Assembly: GCA_001508005.1 (NCBI GenBank)
Contig: LGEZ01000014.1
Location: forward strand, 1 to 56,649
Reading direction: 5' to 3'
DNA: 56,649 bases
DNA from: Clostridia bacterium 41_269
Lineage (GTDB): Bacteria; Bacillota; DTU086
Translations under genes and position numbers: made by a program
In this document: in pieces, positions 25,623 to 35,580 of the stretch
Position numbering within the stretch: position 1 is the stretch's first letter
Layout: every line of letters begins with the position of its first letter
Notes under the pieces: model-generated
What the model was told of the DNA's origin: nothing
The model's input: the letters and a program-made list of their open reading frames with translations, nothing else
The model's database searches: none

Positions 25623-25712
25623 TGTGCATGTAATTTTTAACTGTGTGTATTTTTAGTGGTTTTTGTTCATAATATTTTGGCGATCAATTCAGTTTATTAA
25701 GGAGAGAAAAGT

Positions 25713-26189
25713 ATAGCAGAAAAGCAGATTATATTGACACCTGCGGGGTTAAAGAAGCTTGAGGAAGAACTCAACTATTTAAGAACTGTTAAAAGAAGGG
25801 AAATTGCCGATAGAATAAAACAGGCTATAGAGTTTGGAGATATCAGCGAAAACTCTGAGTATGATGAAGCTAAAAAAGAGCAGGCTTTTATTGAAGGACG
25901 TATTTTAACCCTTGAAAAGCAGCTGAGAAATGCAGAAGTTATAGATTTAGATCAAGTGAGGACCGATGAAGTTTCCCTGGGTTCAAAGGTGGTTTTGGAA
26001 GATATGGAGCTGGGGGAAATAGTGGAGTATGAAATAGTGGGATCAATGGAGGCGAATCCCAGCGAAAACCGTATTTCCAATGAATCTCCTGTGGGAAAAG
26101 CTATTTTAGGGAAAAAAGTGGGCTCTGTGGTAGATGTACAGGTGCCTGAAGGTGTAATTAAATATAAAATATTAGGTATTCAAAAATAA
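25713..26189 (+). CDS. greA: Transcription elongation factor GreA (apparent ATA start)
   Basis: GreA stimulates RNA cleavage by backtracked RNA polymerase. The coiled coil ([20 protein letters not shown], with the tip [16 protein letters not shown]) and the C-terminal FKBP-like domain ([34 protein letters not shown]) are intact. The usual N-terminus, here (I/M)[12 protein letters not shown], begins with ATA at 25713, nine bases after AGGAG, and gives the normal 158 residues. The first standard start, TTG 25734, lies far from the site and removes seven conserved residues. Confidence 0.92.
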   Translation: MAEKQIILTPAGLKKLEEELNYLRTVKRREIADRIKQAIEFGDISENSEYDEAKKEQAFIEGRILTLEKQLRNAEVIDLDQVRTDEVSLGSKVVLEDMELGEIVEYEIVGSMEANPSENRISNESPVGKAILGKKVGSVVDVQVPEGVIKYKILGIQK

Positions 26190-26216
26190 CTGCTGTAAAA
26201 ACTTTTTAAAATATAA

Positions 26217-27710
<1,494 letters not shown>

Positions 27711-27730
27711 AAAGGCTGGTTAAAAAAAAT

Positions 27731-27778
27731 AAAAGAGGGGAGAAGGGACTAGCTCTGGTATCCCTTTTCCCCTTTTAG
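27731..27778. terminator. Terminator between lysS and the coat genes
   Basis: A long stem pairs AGAGGGGAGAAGGGA with TCCCTTTTCCCCTTTT. It serves lysS and probably also the convergent coat-protein gene. Confidence 0.8.
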
Positions 27779-27781
27779 TTT

Positions 27782-28078
27782 CTAAAATCTTAGACCTGGG
27801 GCTGAATAATACTGCTGTGCAGCAGCCTGACTTTGTTCTACGAAACTTCTTATGCGGTTTACTTCCTGTTGATCTGCAGATCCTGCAGGAAGATACCATC
27901 CTTCCCTAATGGCCAGATTTGCTAGATTTTCCTGGCGCTGTTCCACAGCACTTCTCATCTGGATCAGTGTTTGTTTGAGCTGTGGATTGGTGCATTCTGA
28001 AGCAGCCTTAGTAAGTTCGGTGGCAAAAACTTTGTACATTTCCAGTGCATCGTTTGCCATATCCTTATCTGTAAGCAT
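27782..28078 (-). CDS. CotF-family spore coat protein
   Basis: The 98-residue protein is helical and belongs to the CotF/ferritin-like coat family: DMANDALEMYKVFATELTKA, then CTNPQLKQTLIQMRSAVEQ and a Gln/Ala-rich tail (SFVEQSQAAAQQYYSAPG). Such proteins are found in the spore coat of Bacillus and Clostridia. ATG 28078 follows GGAGG. It follows a smaller, similar gene by 14 bases. Confidence 0.82.
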   Translation of the reverse strand: MLTDKDMANDALEMYKVFATELTKAASECTNPQLKQTLIQMRSAVEQRQENLANLAIREGWYLPAGSADQQEVNRIRSFVEQSQAAAQQYYSAPGLRF

Positions 28079-28092
28079 TGTACTTTCCTCCT

Positions 28093-28278
28093 TTAGTGCA
28101 GGAATTGTTTTAGTTTTTCTACATTAGATTTAGCTTCCTGAGCCCCTTTTTGAAAAAAGTCTTTAAGCTGGGGATGGTTGCATGCTTCAGCGTATGCACT
28201 GCATTTTGAGCTGCATACCATTTCGTTAAAAATTAAGTGCCTGAGATTCTGCAATTCCAGCTGATTGATATGCTGCAA
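28093..28278 (-). CDS. Small coat-related protein (CotF-like fragment)
   Basis: The 61-residue protein repeats the CotF half-pattern: LQNLRHLIFNEMVCSSKCSA, then CNHPQLKDFFQKGAQEAKSN. Compare TNPQLKQTLIQM in the next gene. TTG 28278 lies nine bases after GGAGG. It is probably the first gene of a two-gene coat operon. Confidence 0.65.
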   Translation of the reverse strand: MQHINQLELQNLRHLIFNEMVCSSKCSAYAEACNHPQLKDFFQKGAQEAKSNVEKLKQFLH

Positions 28279-28358
28279 AATCCAAAACCTCCTCTAATAA
28301 GATTTTGTTTTCTCACTTATTATTTCCACACTGAAGGGAATTTATTAAAAATGAGTCC

Positions 28359-28387
28359 AAAAAGGCTTCTCCTTTAACAGAGAAGCC
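28359..28387 (-). terminator. Terminator of the peroxiredoxin gene
   Basis: GGCTTCTC / GAGAAGCC on the minus strand is followed by TTTTTGG. Confidence 0.8.
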
Positions 28388-28425
28388 AAGATGTTTCAAT
28401 ATGCCTTTAGTTATATAAGATTTGT

Positions 28426-29088
28426 CTAAATTTTCTTGGTGCAGAGATACCAGTCAATGCATTCCAAATCTTTTTGCTTCATTCTTTCTTCTGCTGCTTC
28501 TTGGGTTGTAGGAGCAGGTACAATGACTCTATCTCCAGGCCGCCAGTTAGCAGGAGTTGCAACACCATGCTTGTCCACAGTTTGTAAGGAATCAATAAGC
28601 CTCAAAATTTCATCCATATTTCTTCCTGTAGAGAGAGGATAATAGATAATGGCTCTGACGATTTGATTAGGGTCAATTACAAAAACGCATCTCACAGCAG
28701 AGGTACTGCTTTGTTTTGGATGGATCATGCCGAATTTTTTAGCTACTTCCATACTAAGATCTGCAATAATGGGGAAAGGAACCTTTTTACCAAATTTCTC
28801 TTCAATATTTCTTACCCAAGCAATGTGAGAATGAACGCTGTCAATGCTCAGTCCCAGCAGCTTGACTCCTCTTTTTTCCAGCTCTTCGTAAATGTCTGTG
28901 AACGCTACAAATTCTGTTGTGCAGACTGGGGTAAAATCTGCGGGATGGGAAAATAGTATCAACCATGAACCCTTGTAGTCCTTTAAGCTGATTTTCCCAT
29001 GGGTGGTAACCGCTTCAAAATCGGGGGCCTTTTCTCCTATCATGGGAATGCGGGGCATATCCTGAGTCTCAATGTTGATATTTTCCAT
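28426..29088 (-). CDS. Peroxiredoxin (Prx6/1-Cys type)
   Basis: The 220-residue peroxidase reduces H2O2 and organic peroxides. The active site [10 protein letters not shown] has the peroxidatic Cys56; the long C-terminal domain ([14 protein letters not shown]) is typical of the Prx6 class. A further Cys near the end (LECIDWYLC) could resolve. ATG 29088 follows GGAGG. A Fur/PerR-like box lies at 29142-29154 in its promoter, consistent with peroxide control. Confidence 0.93.
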   Translation of the reverse strand: MENINIETQDMPRIPMIGEKAPDFEAVTTHGKISLKDYKGSWLILFSHPADFTPVCTTEFVAFTDIYEELEKRGVKLLGLSIDSVHSHIAWVRNIEEKFGKKVPFPIIADLSMEVAKKFGMIHPKQSSTSAVRCVFVIDPNQIVRAIIYYPLSTGRNMDEILRLIDSLQTVDKHGVATPANWRPGDRVIVPAPTTQEAAEERMKQKDLECIDWYLCTKKI

Positions 29089-29141
29089 TTAAAAAAAACC
29101 TCCTTCTTTTTAATGCTTTTTGGTATTCCAGTATACAAAAA

Positions 29142-29154
29142 GAAAATGATTTTC
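29142..29154. promoter_or_regulatory. Fur/PerR-type box upstream of peroxiredoxin
   Basis: GAAAAT-G-ATTTTC is a perfect 6-1-6 inverted repeat, the core of Fur-family boxes. It overlaps where the -35 would be for a minus-strand -10 (TATACT) about 17 bases closer to the gene. Confidence 0.55.
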
Positions 29155-29296
29155 ATTACTAATATATTAACAGAAATTTACTTTAAACAAAAATTAAGAA
29201 ATGTTTGCTAAATTGCTTTAGACAAAAACTTCTATGGTAGGTCCCTTTTTTCTCGTTTTTCCTTACTTTTTTGCCTATTTTGAAAAACATAATAAA

Positions 29297-29312
29297 AATA
29301 ATAATTATTATT
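29297..29312. promoter_or_regulatory. 16-bp AT-only palindrome
   Basis: AATAATAATTATTATT is a perfect palindrome in the 339-base gap between the peroxiredoxin and HEPN genes. It resembles a PerR/Zur-type site, but low complexity makes chance possible. Nothing else is seen in that gap beyond the two sites listed. Confidence 0.3.
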
Positions 29313-29427
29313 AAAAAGTATTTTTATTTTTTAAAAAAAATGGTATTATTGAGTTAAGAAAAATGTTTCTTCTGTTTCACATCCCGGAGGGAGACATTTT
29401 ATAAAAAATTTGAGGAGGGTTATATTT

Positions 29428-29838
29428 TTGAAAATTTCTTTAGCTGAAAAGGATGTATATGCCCGTTGGATTAGCAGTGCAGAAGATATGCTGAAAATGG
29501 CTGAAAATGACAGAAAAGAAGGTTTTTATGTCTGGAGCTATTATAAGTCTAGAAGGGCTGCAGAATATGCATTAAAGGGTCTGCTTAGGGGAATGGGTAT
29601 ATTGGGTTTCAATGAGCCATATCTCCTTCAGCTTATCACAAGGGTTGGACAGGAAGGAATAGAATTTTCTGAAGAAGTAAAAGAATGTGCAAAAAACCTT
29701 GATAAAAATTACATTATTCCTGAGGATGGCAAGCATTTTGAGAGCAAAGATGATCAATTTATCGATGCGGAAACAGCAGAACAAGCCGTTTCATGGGCAG
29801 GAGAAATAGTTGGCTTCATTAAAGAAGCCTGCTGTTAA
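29428..29838 (+). CDS. HEPN-domain protein
   Basis: The 136-residue helical protein has the HEPN pattern: ARWISSAEDMLKMAEND, then SYYKSRRAAEYALKGLLRGM and AEQAVSWAGEIVGFIKE. The RNase signature R-x4-6-H of toxic HEPN proteins is not seen; SRRAAEYALK matches the non-catalytic type. No MNT nucleotidyltransferase partner is adjacent. TTG 29428 follows GAGGAGG by nine bases. Confidence 0.75.
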   Translation: MKISLAEKDVYARWISSAEDMLKMAENDRKEGFYVWSYYKSRRAAEYALKGLLRGMGILGFNEPYLLQLITRVGQEGIEFSEEVKECAKNLDKNYIIPEDGKHFESKDDQFIDAETAEQAVSWAGEIVGFIKEACC

Positions 29839-30005
29839 GCTTTATTGAGACAATGAAGCCTTCCGGTTTTTACTGGAAGGCTCTTTTTATTTTTTCACTA
29901 AAATAAAGATAAAAAAATAAAGTTATAAAAGGAGGACAAAAAGGTTTATTATAAAATTAATCTTCTATTAAGGGAAAATTATACATGCATGCGGTGTATT
30001 AAGAT

Positions 30006-30926
30006 ATGGAAGAGAAAATGAAAGGAATGTCCCTAAAAAGAAAAGTTTTTGCAATTTTTATAGCAGCCTTGTTATTGCTGACTCTGATTTTTTTCGTTGG
30101 TGCGGATTTGTTTATAGATGAAATAATACTAAAAGTGGAGAAGGCCCATATAAAGGTGGATGCAGAAAGGGTTTACAGCTTTGTGGAAAGGGAAACGGAA
30201 ACCCTTGAAATGTACGCTGAAGATTGGGCTGTTTGGGATGATACTTACAACTTTGTAGTAAATGGTAATGAAAATTATATAAGAAGCAATCTATTGTACA
30301 ATACTTTTAAAATTTTAAGCGTAAATTATATTTTAATTTTGGACAGAAGTGGAAACGTGATTTTCAGCCGGGGATATAATCTGAAGAATGGTAGGGAAAT
30401 TGGAGTGCCAGAAGAGCTGGTACGTTTTGCTGCACAGTCTGGAGATAGAGGATTAAAGGGGATAGTAAAAACTTCTGATAATATTACAGTTGCAGCGGTT
30501 GAACCGGTGCTGAAGAGTGACGGAAGTGGACCAAGTGTAGGGGTTTTTGTTTTGGGCAGAATTTTTGATGAAGGGTATATAAAAAATATTTCTGATACTT
30601 TAGGCATAAAAATTTCGAAGGCTGAAACAGAAAATAGAATAACAGAACTTAAGGAAGCATTATATTTAAAAAATGGACAGCCCCTTTGGATTAAAACTAT
30701 TTCTCCCAAAAAAAGTGAGGGATATTTTGCCTTAAAGGATGTTTTGGGGAATGATGCCCTTTTGCTGAAAATGGATTTTATCAGACATGCTAACATAGCT
30801 TTTCTTTCATTAAGAAGATTTTTTGTTGCATTTTTGATATTTTCCATATCAGCATACTGCATTTCAACACTTCTGTGGTTTGAAGGGCTTTTCTTTCACG
30901 CCTTTTACGCTTATCTCTGCTATTAA
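30006..30926 (+). CDS. CHASE4 sensor half of a c-di-GMP enzyme (frameshifted)
   Basis: Residues 1-40 hold a membrane segment (FAIFIAALLLLTLIFFVGAD), followed by an extracytoplasmic CHASE4 domain (YAEDWAVWDDTYNFV, ILILDRSGNVIFSRGYN) and a second membrane segment near 265-290. The frame then goes wrong: the last ~15 residues are noise, and the natural continuation (FTPFTLISAIKSIDRSF) lies in the +1 frame at 30880. Removing one base in the T-rich run near 30889-30896 joins them. It would sense an external signal and pass it to the PAS-GGDEF-HD-GYP half. Confidence 0.8.
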   Translation: MEEKMKGMSLKRKVFAIFIAALLLLTLIFFVGADLFIDEIILKVEKAHIKVDAERVYSFVERETETLEMYAEDWAVWDDTYNFVVNGNENYIRSNLLYNTFKILSVNYILILDRSGNVIFSRGYNLKNGREIGVPEELVRFAAQSGDRGLKGIVKTSDNITVAAVEPVLKSDGSGPSVGVFVLGRIFDEGYIKNISDTLGIKISKAETENRITELKEALYLKNGQPLWIKTISPKKSEGYFALKDVLGNDALLLKMDFIRHANIAFLSLRRFFVAFLIFSISAYCISTLLWFEGLFFHAFYAYLCY

Positions 30927-32862
30927 AAGTATAGACAGGTCTTTCCTTAACAGTTATTACATTCCAGAATTTAAAGAGAAGGATGAACTGTCTGTTCTTT
31001 CAAATGAAGTTAAAAATCTTTTAGAAAGGCTTGAAACCTATCAGCGGGAAATTGAAGATAAAGAAAGAAAATACAGCACTGTGGTTGAAAATTCAGCAGA
31101 AGCAATTTTTGTAACCCAGAACAAAATAATTCGGTATGCAAACCCAGCGGCATCAAAGCTTCTTGGGGTAGCTAAAGAGGAACTTATTTCTAGATCATTG
31201 GAAGATTTTGTTTTTGCAGATGATTTGGAAAAAAAGAAGAAGCATGTTGTAGACCTAATTAATAAAGGTAAAAAAGTAATATATGGGTTTGATTTTAGAT
31301 TAAAGGCTGCAGACGGCAGCATTAAATGGGTTGAAGGAAGCTTGGTGCTGATTGATTGGGATGGTTCGGATGCTGTGCTTTACTTTTTGAATGATGTTAC
31401 TTACAGAAAAATTATGGAAGAAGAATATCAAAGGCTTTTGGATGAAAAGAACCTTGTTTTAGATGGCATTGAAGAGCTGGTGCTTTTTATAGACAGGGAT
31501 ATGCGTATCATAACTGCCAACAAAAAAGCCTGTGAAGTAGCGGGCAGAAGCAGAGAGGAAATTTTTGGAGGGAAATGCTATGAGCTGATTCCCAAAGGAA
31601 AAGAAATATGTAAAAGCTGCCCCGTTCTTGAAGCCATTTGGACTAAAAAGGTAGCAGCGGGGGAAATTTACAGCGCTGATGGTAGAATATGGAGTGCCAA
31701 AGCTACCCCTGTAAAGGACAAAAATGGAAAGGTTACAGGAGCTGTGGAAGTCCTATTGGATATCACAGACAAAAAGAAATATGAAGAGCGCCTTAAGCAT
31801 ATGAGTATGTATGATTCTCTAACAGGGTTATACAACAGAGCTTATTTTGAGGAGGAAATTAACCGTCTTTCTTTAATGAAAGGGAAATTTCCTGCAGCCA
31901 TATTGATTGCTGATATGGATGGATTGAAAGAAATAAATGATTCCATGGGGCATTCTAAGGGAGACGAAATGCTGAAAATTTGTGCAGATTTACTAAAGGG
32001 AGTTTTACGCAGTTCTGATGTTCTGGCACGTATAGGTGGTGATGAGTTTGCTGCTGTACTTCCCGGTGTTGATGAAGAGAAAGCCCAAAAAATTGTCCAA
32101 AGAGTCTATGATGCTGTGGATCGATACAATGAAAAGCATCAGGAAATTCCTCTAAGCATATCAGTGGGAATAGCCGTACAGGAAAGGGAAAATGAGCCTC
32201 TTGAGGAAACGTTCAAAAAAGCAGATGATTTAATGTATCAAAACAAGCTCCTTAAACAATCAAGCAGCCGCAGCCATGTTGTAAGGGCTCTCCTTGCAGC
32301 CTTAAAGGAAAAAGATTTCATTTCGGCAGGGCATGCTAAAAGGCTGGAAGAATACTGTGTTAAGATGGGGCAGAAAATGGGACTTTCTTTTGAGAAAATA
32401 GCTGATCTTTCCCTTTTGGCCCAGGTACATGATTTAGGGAAGGTTGTCATTCCTGATGAAATTTTGTTTAAGAAGGGTCCATTAAGTGAAGAAGAATGGG
32501 AAATTATGCGCCAGCACCCCGTAAGGGGTTCGCGGATTGCCCTTTCATCACCGGATCTCGCAGGAATTGCAGATTTAATTTTAAAGCATCATGAAAGGTG
32601 GGATGGAAAGGGATACCCTTTGGGGTTGAAAGGGGAAGACATTCCCATTGAATGCCGTATCCTTGCTGTGGCTGATGCCTTTGATGCGATGACTAATGAT
32701 CGTCCGTACAGGAGAGCGATGAAGAAGGAAGAAGCCCTTAAGGAAATAAAAAATGAGGCAGGAAAGCAGTTTGACCCCCAAGTTGTGGAAGTTTTTCTGT
32801 CAATGTTTACAGGAAAAGATGATAAAGAGGTAATAAATTTAAACGAAAAAAGGGCAAATTAA
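30880..32862 (+). CDS. PAS-PAS-GGDEF-HD-GYP half of a c-di-GMP enzyme (frameshifted)
   Basis: This half begins in a different frame from the CHASE4 part and has no start of its own. Order: linker helix, PAS 1 (YSTVVENSAEAIF), PAS 2 (LVLFIDRDMRIITANKKACE, with CKSCP that could bind a cofactor), GGDEF cyclase (LARIGGDEFAAVLPG) and HD-GYP phosphodiesterase (VHDLGKVVIPDEIL, HHERWDGKGYP, RILAVADAFDAMT). Both catalytic signatures are intact, so the joined protein (~950 residues) could make and degrade c-di-GMP. A bidirectional terminator follows. Confidence 0.9.
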   Translation: MKGFSFTPFTLISAIKSIDRSFLNSYYIPEFKEKDELSVLSNEVKNLLERLETYQREIEDKERKYSTVVENSAEAIFVTQNKIIRYANPAASKLLGVAKEELISRSLEDFVFADDLEKKKKHVVDLINKGKKVIYGFDFRLKAADGSIKWVEGSLVLIDWDGSDAVLYFLNDVTYRKIMEEEYQRLLDEKNLVLDGIEELVLFIDRDMRIITANKKACEVAGRSREEIFGGKCYELIPKGKEICKSCPVLEAIWTKKVAAGEIYSADGRIWSAKATPVKDKNGKVTGAVEVLLDITDKKKYEERLKHMSMYDSLTGLYNRAYFEEEINRLSLMKGKFPAAILIADMDGLKEINDSMGHSKGDEMLKICADLLKGVLRSSDVLARIGGDEFAAVLPGVDEEKAQKIVQRVYDAVDRYNEKHQEIPLSISVGIAVQERENEPLEETFKKADDLMYQNKLLKQSSSRSHVVRALLAALKEKDFISAGHAKRLEEYCVKMGQKMGLSFEKIADLSLLAQVHDLGKVVIPDEILFKKGPLSEEEWEIMRQHPVRGSRIALSSPDLAGIADLILKHHERWDGKGYPLGLKGEDIPIECRILAVADAFDAMTNDRPYRRAMKKEEALKEIKNEAGKQFDPQVVEVFLSMFTGKDDKEVINLNEKRAN

Positions 32863-32885
32863 AGCCTCCCTCAGAAGGGAGGCTT
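32862..32885. terminator. Bidirectional terminator
   Basis: AAGCCTCCCT / AGGGAGGCTT has a 4-base loop. It lies between the convergent c-di-GMP enzyme and the ferritin-like gene. Confidence 0.75.
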
Positions 32886-32893
32886 CTGTGCTT

Positions 32894-33205
32894 TTAAGAA
32901 TTTTTCAGTTCTTCTGCAATTTTTTCTACTTCTTCAAATCCCTGCTTGTAGAATTCTTCTTCTTTAGGATCAAGATGATATAAAAGCTTTAGAAACTCAC
33001 CTGCGTGAACCTTCTCTTCGTCAGCTATATCCAGAAGTACGGCCTTTGCAAATTCATCATCGATGGAGTCAGCAAGCTGAGCATAGAGCTGTATGGCCTC
33101 ATATTCTGCTGCAATCATAAACCTTATCGCTCTGATAAGTTCATCTTTGGTCAGCTTACACTCGAACTTGTTCCCTGCAAAGGAATTACCAAAATCAGGC
33201 ATCAC
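32894..33205 (-). CDS. Ferritin-like/rubrerythrin-type protein (encapsulated-ferritin style)
   Basis: The 103-residue helical protein has a di-iron pattern: E in IAAEYEAIQLYAQLAD and ExxH in IADEEKVHAGEFLKLLYHLD. The short form and the end GFEEVEKIAEEL resemble encapsulated ferritins and small archaeal/clostridial rubrerythrins. No encapsulin gene is in the window. GTG 33205 or ATG 33202, behind GGAGG. It follows the flavodiiron gene in the same direction, which fits an oxygen/iron defence unit. Confidence 0.75.
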   Translation of the reverse strand: MMPDFGNSFAGNKFECKLTKDELIRAIRFMIAAEYEAIQLYAQLADSIDDEFAKAVLLDIADEEKVHAGEFLKLLYHLDPKEEEFYKQGFEEVEKIAEELKNS

Positions 33206-33275
33206 TAAGCCTCCTCTTAAATATATATTTCATTATGTTCAATATATTTTAAACAGCATCCAATTTAAATACTTT

Positions 33276-34472
33276 TTAAATACTTTTTAAAAAGTTTTTT
33301 CCAAAATTGATGCAATTTTCCAACGCTTTTTCATCAGGCTTCCACAATTCTCTTATACCATCATTGACTAATTCGAAGCCGGCTGCTTTAAGGGCTTCAC
33401 TTACCAGCTTAACAGATTCACCGCTCCAGCCATAGGCACCGAAAGCTGCAGCCTTTTTACCCCTTCCCAGTTTTAGGCACCTAACTTCTTCCAGTAGCCC
33501 TGCTACTTCGGATAGCATGCCGTTGTAGAACGTTGAAGAACCTACCAGCACTGCTTTTGATTTGAAGATTTCCGTAATCACGTCATTTTTATCGGAAACA
33601 CCTATGTTGTAAAGTTTTACTGTTATGGAAGGATCTTCTTCTGCTATTCCCTGGGCTATGGCTTCAGCCATTATTTTTGTAGCATCCCACATGGTCCCGT
33701 AGACAATTGTAATCTGATTTTCAGCATAATTCTTTGCCCACTTTAAATAAGTTTCCACTATCTGAGCGGGATTGTCCCTCCAAATAACGCCATGGGCAGG
33801 ACATATCATTTCAATGGGAAGGTTGAGGTCTAGTACTTCTTTAATTTTTCTTTCTACCATGGGGCTGAAGGGGGCGACGATGTTGGCATAGTATTTGATG
33901 GCTTCTTGATACAATTCATCTTCATCTACCAGATCGTTAAATGCTGGCTGCGCTGCATAATGCTGACCAAATGCATCGCTGCTGAATAGAATCTTTTCTC
34001 CTGTTAAATAGCAAAACATGGTGTCCGGCCAATGAAGCATGGGAGCTTCAATAAATATTATTTCCTGGGAACCAATTGAGAGCTTGTCTCCAGTTTTTAC
34101 GGTTACGAAGTTCCAATTTTTGTGATACTGGCTTTTTATAAACTTGGCGCCGTTTGTGGTGCAGTAGATGGGAGTGTCAGGGATTTCTTTCATCAATTGG
34201 GGAAGGGCTCCGCTGTGATCTATTTCGCTGTGTAGAGAAATGATATAGTCGATCTTGTTGAGATCGATTTCCTTTTTTAAATTTTCCACAAATTCTTCAG
34301 CGAAAGGTGCCCAGCTCGTATCTATTAAGACAGTTTTTTCATCGCGGATTAGATAAGCATTGTAGGAAGAACCCCTGTGGGTTGAGAGCTCTTCACCGTG
34401 AAAAGTTCTTAGCTCCCAATCCACTTTTCCTACCCAGTCAACAATGCCTTTAATTTTGTATCCCAAGTCCAT
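33276..34472 (-). CDS. fprA: Flavodiiron protein FprA (A-type flavoprotein)
   Basis: FprA reduces O2 to water, or NO, with electrons from rubredoxin or F420. The 398-residue protein has a metallo-beta-lactamase domain with the di-iron motif LHSEIDHSGALP near residue 82 and CPAHGVIWRDNP, followed by a flavodoxin domain (IVYGTMWDATKIMAEAIAQG, GSSTFYNGM, AFGAYGWSGES). ATG 34472. The downstream ferritin-like gene follows by 71 bases. Confidence 0.95.
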   Translation of the reverse strand: MDLGYKIKGIVDWVGKVDWELRTFHGEELSTHRGSSYNAYLIRDEKTVLIDTSWAPFAEEFVENLKKEIDLNKIDYIISLHSEIDHSGALPQLMKEIPDTPIYCTTNGAKFIKSQYHKNWNFVTVKTGDKLSIGSQEIIFIEAPMLHWPDTMFCYLTGEKILFSSDAFGQHYAAQPAFNDLVDEDELYQEAIKYYANIVAPFSPMVERKIKEVLDLNLPIEMICPAHGVIWRDNPAQIVETYLKWAKNYAENQITIVYGTMWDATKIMAEAIAQGIAEEDPSITVKLYNIGVSDKNDVITEIFKSKAVLVGSSTFYNGMLSEVAGLLEEVRCLKLGRGKKAAAFGAYGWSGESVKLVSEALKAAGFELVNDGIRELWKPDEKALENCINFGKNFLKSI

Positions 34473-34670
34473 ACCCCTTTCTATTTAATTTTTTTAAACC
34501 TTTCTATTTAATTTTTTTAAATTATAACATAAACATTTATTTTTTAAGTCAATGGGATTACTTAATTTTGCTTTATTAAAGCAAATTTGAACTTTTTTAA
34601 GCTAAAGAAGGAGAAAAAACATTAAATGTAGAAATTTCCACAACATAAAAAAAATTGGGGAGGCTATAGA

Positions 34671-35429
34671 ATGAGGAGAAAGAAGTTTCTTTTTGCAGCT
34701 TTAGCGGCTGTAATTATTGTTATTTTATGTGCGGGTACTTTAAGTGCATCCACAGGTGTAACCAACTTAAAGACAGTATTTAAAAACATAAAAATTATAG
34801 CTGACGGCATGGAAGTTGCCAGCACCGATGCCGAACCCTTTATGGTGGGGAATAGGGTTTTTGTCCCCCTTCGTACAATTAGCGAAGCCTTAGGGGCTAA
34901 AGTTCATTGGGACAGCGCCACCAGCAAAGTTATAATCAACAGCGATACCTCAGAAGTTGAAGCGCTTCAGCAGCAGCTTATTGAAAAGCAGCAGAGAATC
35001 AACGAGCTGGAGAATCAGGTATCTCAGCTCAATGCTCGTATAGCAGATTTGGAGGCTCAATTACAGAAAAAAGAAAATGAGGAAACAAGCGACCTTTCCG
35101 ATCTGGAAGATGAGTTAATAGATGAATTTGATGAACTGGAAGGCGTAGTAATTGATGACATTTCCTTAGACGGCGATGAAGAAAATTTAGAAGTGGAAAT
35201 TGAAGTGGATCTGGGAAAATATGATGATGAATGGGCAGAGCTCAGTGATAGAGATATAGAAGACTGGATTGAAGATTTGGTTCAGTATATTCATGATGAG
35301 CTGGATGAGGACTGCTATGTTGAAGGAACCATCATCGATGTGGACAGCGATGACGACCTTGTGAAGTTTGAAAAAGATGGAGAAGATGGAGACCTTGAAG
35401 TAGGTTTTTATGATGAAGACTATCGTTAA
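34671..35429 (+). CDS. Secreted protein with copper-amine-oxidase N-terminal domain and acidic tail
   Basis: The 252-residue protein has a signal peptide (FAALAAVIIVILCAGTLSAS), one CuAO_N domain (AEPFMVGNRVFVPLRTISEA, GAKVHWDSATSKVIINSD), a coiled coil (LQQQLIEKQQRINELENQVS) and a strongly acidic C-terminal domain rich in Asp/Glu. CuAO_N domains in Firmicutes are wall-associated and not enzymes. ATG 34671 follows GGGGAGG. It may bind cations. Confidence 0.75.
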   Translation: MRRKKFLFAALAAVIIVILCAGTLSASTGVTNLKTVFKNIKIIADGMEVASTDAEPFMVGNRVFVPLRTISEALGAKVHWDSATSKVIINSDTSEVEALQQQLIEKQQRINELENQVSQLNARIADLEAQLQKKENEETSDLSDLEDELIDEFDELEGVVIDDISLDGDEENLEVEIEVDLGKYDDEWAELSDRDIEDWIEDLVQYIHDELDEDCYVEGTIIDVDSDDDLVKFEKDGEDGDLEVGFYDEDYR

Positions 35430-35447
35430 TATTTAAGTTGAAAATGG

Positions 35448-35473
35448 AGGTCGCTGTTTAAGCGGCCTTTTTT
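35448..35473 (+). terminator. Terminator after the CuAO-domain gene
   Basis: GGTCGC / GCGGCC with a 7-base loop is followed by TTTTTTG. Confidence 0.8.
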
Positions 35474-35580
35474 GTTTAAAATTTGTTTAAAAATCACATT
35501 TCATTGTGATGGACAGCACAGAAATAAAGGAAAACATTTTTTATAATGAACGCAGTAGAAAAAAAAGGGAGGAACAGGAA

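Noticed and set aside
29428-29838. HEPN protein as a toxin of a HEPN-MNT system
   Set aside because: No MNT gene next to it and no R-x4-6-H motif.
32894-33205. Encapsulin nanocompartment system
   Set aside because: Only the ferritin-like cargo type is present; no encapsulin shell gene in the window.
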